NCBI GenBank assembly: GCA_914767715.1
Contig: OU612065.1
Span: 24,924,001-24,988,000, forward strand
Source: Membranipora membranacea
Taxonomy: Eukaryota; Bryozoa; Gymnolaemata; Cheilostomatida; Membraniporidae
Reading direction: 5' to 3'
Length of the DNA stretch: 64,000 nucleotides
Shown here in pieces: positions 59,312 to 64,000 of this stretch. The position numbers were made by a program, and so were the translations under genes. How positions within the stretch are numbered: the stretch's first letter is position 1; every line of letters begins with the position of its first letter. Under the pieces are notes generated by a model that saw nothing but the letters and a program-made list of their open reading frames with translations, ran no database searches and was not told the origin of the DNA.

Positions 59312-62300
59312 ATGGACCCTTGCCATCCATCTGATGCTTGCAATGAAAATTCAGGTAAATTCACAATGCCTTCTTATCAAATTTTTAAACCAAAATGCAT
59401 TATCCTGCATGATATTGATTTCCTTGCTGTTGCCCAGACACTGCCACCATGGAGGCACTGTTGCCATCTCAACTCTCCTAGGGAACCATCAAAATTGTAA
59501 ATGTGAATGCCACTCTGGTACTCATGAAGAAGTTTGCTAGTTACTGACCTCTCATATAAATCATAATTCTATTGAAAGATGCTACATGTCTTGAATGCTG
59601 GAGCTTATGAAATGTTCAAACTGCTTGATAGAGGTTTGTTAATCTAGGTTAAACCTGTTTTGCTCATCAGACTAATACATTATATATATAAATACTGAAT
59701 GCAAGTTTATTATAATGCACAGTAGTTTAGGTTGATGTATTATGGTCAAAGCAGCAGGCCTTTGATAATTGTTTCATCTCAATTTTCTTCAGAACGTTTA
59801 CAAGTGACCAATGATGAAGCAGCAGACGCTGCGGATGAGGAGTTTCTTTCCTCTGATGACAACGAGAGTGATATTGATGACTTGGATAAGACACCAAGGA
59901 GGGATGTTCCAAGGTTCCCTCTACCATCAGTAGAGCTTGGCCCCAGACTGCATGGTGCTGAGAGAAAATGTCGATGCAAGTGCCATAATGTCAGACCTGC
60001 TGAACAAAAATCATCTGATGATGAGGAGGACTATTGTGAGTAATATTATGATATAATAATGAGTTTATTTATGGGTTCTTCTATGAGGTTTTATACTACA
60101 TCATTTCAGCTCGGTCACTGGGTCCAAACATACCATGGCCAGTCCTGTTGAATAAGAACCCACATCGCATATTATCTTGATAGGTTGAGTATTGCTTGGC
60201 TTTGAAGGTGTTTTAAGACATTTTTTTCTAAAAGCAATCAAATTTATTGTTATACCTTGTAGGATACTGATATTAATGAGTGTGTGCTATGGTAAGCAAA
60301 ATGTTCTTACAATTCCAGTGGTCAGTCATACTTTGAAAACAATATCCTCTTAACGATGTGCCAATGAACTTCCTTTTCCAGATACTGAATGGACATGGGA
60401 TAAGTCAATGAGTAATGACAACACAGAAGTAGATAACCTGGGTAGGGAGGTGACATTTCACAAACACTTCAGTAATGGTACTGCTGCCATAAAAGGTTCC
60501 ACTCCACTGAAAGAGGGCCAGCACTACTGGGAGATCAAAATGACGACAAGTGTTTATGGCACTGACATGGTAGGTATATATTTTACAAGGCTAAAGACAA
60601 GATATGGCTTGATATGATAGATAGCGATTGCACCGTCAACACTGAAATATTCTTACATCAGGTGTTGGTTGCCTTTTTGATTCTCTATTTTGTTTTTTGA
60701 TGTTTCATTTGTTATCTAAAGTGAGGAAAAATATAAATAATGGTAATATTTTTTATCACAGATGGTTGGCTTTGGTACTAAAAACGTAGATCTTCAAGGA
60801 TTTGCCACAACATTTGCAAGTCTGTTAGGTAAAGACAGTGAAAGTTGGGGCTTGTCATATACTGGTAACATTATACACAACAGTCTAAAGAGGCAGGTGT
60901 GTAGAAGCTTTGGAAAAGGAGTCATCATTGGTATACATCTGGACCTGTGGCTTGGAAAGATGTCTCTTTTTAGAAATGGAAATTTTGTTGGTAAGTATAT
61001 ATACAACTCATATTTATTCCGGAGAGTTAGGTGTAGTGCACCTTTAAGCAGAAAATAAGGGATAAAATGATACAAAGCTTTCAAGATAGTTTAAAAAAAG
61101 ACAGTTGATCAATAAATTTTTAAGAATCTAATGAAACATACGATACAAACAATAAATAGTTTTTACAAATGTAGGAAATTTACTTGGCTGCAACCACTGG
61201 AGTTTACTCTCCCTCTCCCGAACATCATATTGAACTGAAATTTAGTTTTCTTCAACTTTGAGTTAAGTGTAAGGTTTGTTCTAGAGGTTCTGTCAATCCT
61301 CTTGTGAACTGGGAATTTGAGTCTTGTAATCATGTAAGATGGTGAAGCAGAAGTATATAGTTGTCTCATGAATAAAGATTATCATGATGACTTTGTCAGG
61401 TGTTCAGGTGTACGCTTGCTGACATCTCTTTAGTAGTTGTTAATGTGTTTCCACTCTGCTGTTACACATAGAAGAAGAAAATCACAGACGCTAAATGAGG
61501 ATAGATCCATTTTGAATAATGAAGTAGCTGACTAACCAAATATATCCTTCATTTCTTCATAATCAAGATATCCAAGAGTCATTTTATTTAGATAACTGGT
61601 GTCATGAGCATCCACTGATTAACCGTGTACACATATTATAAATTCATATCAATAGTGTACACTGGAATTCAAATAGAGTTTTCTCTCCAAACATCACTCT
61701 TATATATTAGGCAGAATAAATGTCGATCACTTGCGACACATTTTTACGAACAGCCATTTTATTTTAACTCCGACATTTTATATTTTTATGTAAGCGGGTG
61801 GTAAAATCTCATCATCAATCACATCCCGCTGTCAATCGATGATTTGAAGCTAACCGTACAACATATGCACCTCTCTTTAATTGGAAATAAAGGTGAAACA
61901 CCCATATCGATGCAACATAAATACTAATAATTCATGAATTGCTCGTTGACCAGGTGTAGAATTCTCAAAAGGAATCAGAGGTAAGGAGATATATCCGATG
62001 GCCTGCTCAACAGCCGCTCGCACCGGAATGAGAATTGTCCGCTCTTCTTCCTTCCCAACTTCCCTGCAGTTTATGTGCTGCCAGGCGTTGCGTAATGCTG
62101 TCCCACAGAGCAAAGATGTGACAGAAGCTGTCAGTATAGCCCCAGGACTCAGACTTTTCCTTCTCAATAACCTGGACTGGTTGCTACGTCCTTATAATCC
62201 TGAGCAAATCAAAGAGGCAGTATGTGGCCTGCGTAAACGGGGCAGCATGAAATGCGCTCAAGATTTACTTGCCGGTGCTGAACAAGATGACTCTGACCCT

Positions 62301-62435
62301 CAAAAATCAACTGGATCCACCAGCGCTTCTCCTTCAGAGTACCTGCCACCAAGAAAGAGGCGTTGCTTTAGTGACTCACAGGCTGGCTCTTTCAGTAATA
62401 GATTTGATGACAGTGATGACGCAACTCTACTATGA
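59312..62435 (+). CDS. SPSB3: SPRY domain-containing SOCS box protein 3
   Basis: Substrate receptor of a Cullin-5 E3 ligase; human SPSB3 has been reported to recognise nuclear cGAS. Exons: 59312-59354, 59482-59517 (36 bases), 59793-60035, 60382-60569, 60762-60990, 61954-62435; phases join to give about 406 residues. The N-terminus is acidic with two Cys/His clusters, CKCECH and CRCKCH, where human SPSB3 also has Cys-rich patches. The SPRY domain runs from EWTWDKS through [37 protein letters not shown] and GVIIGIHLDLWLGKMSLF to YPMACSTAARTGM, closely matching SPSB3 and not SPSB1/2/4. A SOCS-box BC-box follows (SLQFMCCQALR) with a Cul-box-like helix. About 70 extra residues after it end in a Lys/Arg patch (PPRKRRCF) that may be a nuclear signal. 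The first two exons are the least certain because they rest on splice phase and the Cys motif. Confidence 0.88.
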
Positions 62436-64000
62436 TGTATAAAGTTAGTGTTATTGTATAATCTGAATTTTAGAAACTTTTAGGATTGCCAACAATTGTC
62501 AGACCAAATCATAATGTATATGTCAAATCGTGTTACATTGAGCAAGGAGTTCTGTAACTCCCTGCATTGAGTCTCTAAATGCATGCCCTGCTTTTTAGAG
62601 CTTTATTGAAACTGATATCGATTCGCATGATTGAATTAAGGACCAACTGATCGAATGGATTGCGCTCTTCACTCTTGGAACTGTTGTGCTATTCTAAGGT
62701 GATGTCACAGGATTTTGGTGCTTTTTTAAAGTTTTTCTGTTTTATGTAAATTATAAATTGTAACATATTACTCAAATATTATAGAAAAAATAATTTAATA
62801 TTGGAAAACCGCTTTGTTTTATCTGCTTAATTTATGTTACAGCATAGCATTTTTATGTCATTTTGTCATTGTTGAACTCTCATCATAATTTATGTAGGCC
62901 TACCCTTATATCAAATATATCCAGGCCACGGCTAAACAGTTTAGATTTCGATCTTTAATAGCTAGTCAGTCTTATCAGTATGAGTAAACAAAATATTGTG
63001 CAATCAATATTAGTCATCATTACTCACATGTTTTATCACTATAGAACAATGATCTGCTCTCTAAATTATATGTACACGTGTATTGGAAAAGTTGAGAACA
63101 TTCTATCTTCTAATCTTCAATCTATCTCCTTGCTTCTATATACTATTTTGTGCTATATAAATACTGCGGATGTTTAGGAAACGGCAGTAAGCTTTACAAA
63201 GTGTATCTGCACACAACTTGTTAGAACGATAAAGGTAAGCTATTTTCTTCAGTGCTCAGTTCTGTCAACTGATAAACAGGCTTGACTTGCAGACTTTTCC
63301 CAATCTGGTGACAGTTTGACAGCGGTGATTTGTGTGTTCCCCAATTAAAGCAACATTTATTTTGAACAATTTGACTTATCTTAAGGTAGCCTTGACACTC
63401 GGCAAATTCTTTCCATTGTCATCATCGACATCAACCAAAGCAAAAAAAAAATGGTCGCGTAGCAAGGCTTATCTCAAAAAGCGAAAATTTAGAGGGTTTA
63501 CTAAGTGATATATGTCTGTATTAAAATACCGATCGGTCATAAATATTTGAATAGGGTTATATGGAATTATTGATTCGGGGTTTTGGAACTTCAGTTGAGT
63601 GCAAGGAATATATTGAGAACTGTGCTTATCCCCCCCCCCCCCGCTGGCAAGTCCATTTGATGTTTGAGCTACTAAATGTTTTGAAGTTTTATTTGCATGG
63701 AATGCATGGAATAATGTTCCAATCATATTTTTTTACCACCCAAATTATGGAGCCCTTGATGGCCGGCCGTCTGGGAAATGGAGGACAGGTGACCCCTCTC
63801 TCCTCCAGACAAATTATCTGCTGCACGATGTATTTGAGAAGTTCTATTATTAGCGCAGCTCAAAGGCTAGCATCATATCGATGCTCATCCTTCATTGGCC
63901 GTTTTCAAATAAGTCACATGCTTGTCACTCATCCTCGTTATGATCATCATGGCTCAGGCTCCCTCGGCCACCCAGTAATCACTAATCACTCTCTGCTCAG
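62436..64000. other. SPSB3 3' flank and downstream intergenic DNA
   Basis: No coding exon could be supported. There is a poly-C run at about 63631-63642 and AT-rich sequence throughout. No canonical AATAAA was found in the first few hundred bases after the SPSB3 stop. Confidence 0.4.

Overview
The window is nuclear DNA from an invertebrate animal. Genes are split by GT-AG introns with pyrimidine-rich acceptors, the DNA is AT-rich with many small fold-back repeats, and there is no operon structure. The encoded proteins are animal-type: kinesin-8 KIF19, CEP131, HID1, RCCD1, SPSB3, a myosin and a MACPF protein. The sequence alone does not fix the phylum. Every exon boundary below was read by eye from splice sites, reading phase and remembered family sequences; no search was run.

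Layout. (1) 50-7468, plus strand: the 3' part of a myosin gene. It encodes the end of the motor, an IQ neck, a charged linker and then a SMAD-type MH2 domain. The 5' part lies outside the window. (2) 8178-10667, minus strand: an RCC1-repeat protein of the RCCD1 type, converging with the myosin gene; its first exon was not found. (3) 13303-29053, plus: KIF19, complete in 20 coding exons, about 997 residues. (4) 30972-32258, minus: an intronless-CDS secreted protein with deaminase-like motifs and a TATA promoter. (5) 33292-37808, plus: a membrane-anchored MACPF (perforin-like) protein with a Cys-rich tail, divergent from gene 4. (6) 40568-49730, plus: CEP131, 16 coding exons, about 1225 residues. 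(7) 51240-59010, minus: HID1, 18 coding exons, about 780 residues. (8) 59312-62435, plus: SPSB3, 6 coding exons, about 406 residues, head-to-head with HID1.

How the genes relate. KIF19 and CEP131 both act in cilia (length control; centriolar satellites and ciliogenesis). Human KIF19, HID1 and CEP131 all lie on 17q25, so part of this order looks like old linkage. The secreted protein and the membrane MACPF protein share one intergenic promoter region and form the most obvious accessory pair.

Most notable: a myosin motor joined to an MH2 domain; the divergent pair of a secreted deaminase-like protein and an anchored MACPF protein; a palindromic insertion in a MACPF intron flanked by 12-bp direct repeats that each carry a splice donor; and a 47-bp tandem array that copies the splice acceptor of CEP131 exon 9. 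Several fold-back (MITE-like) repeat families are scattered through introns and intergenic DNA.
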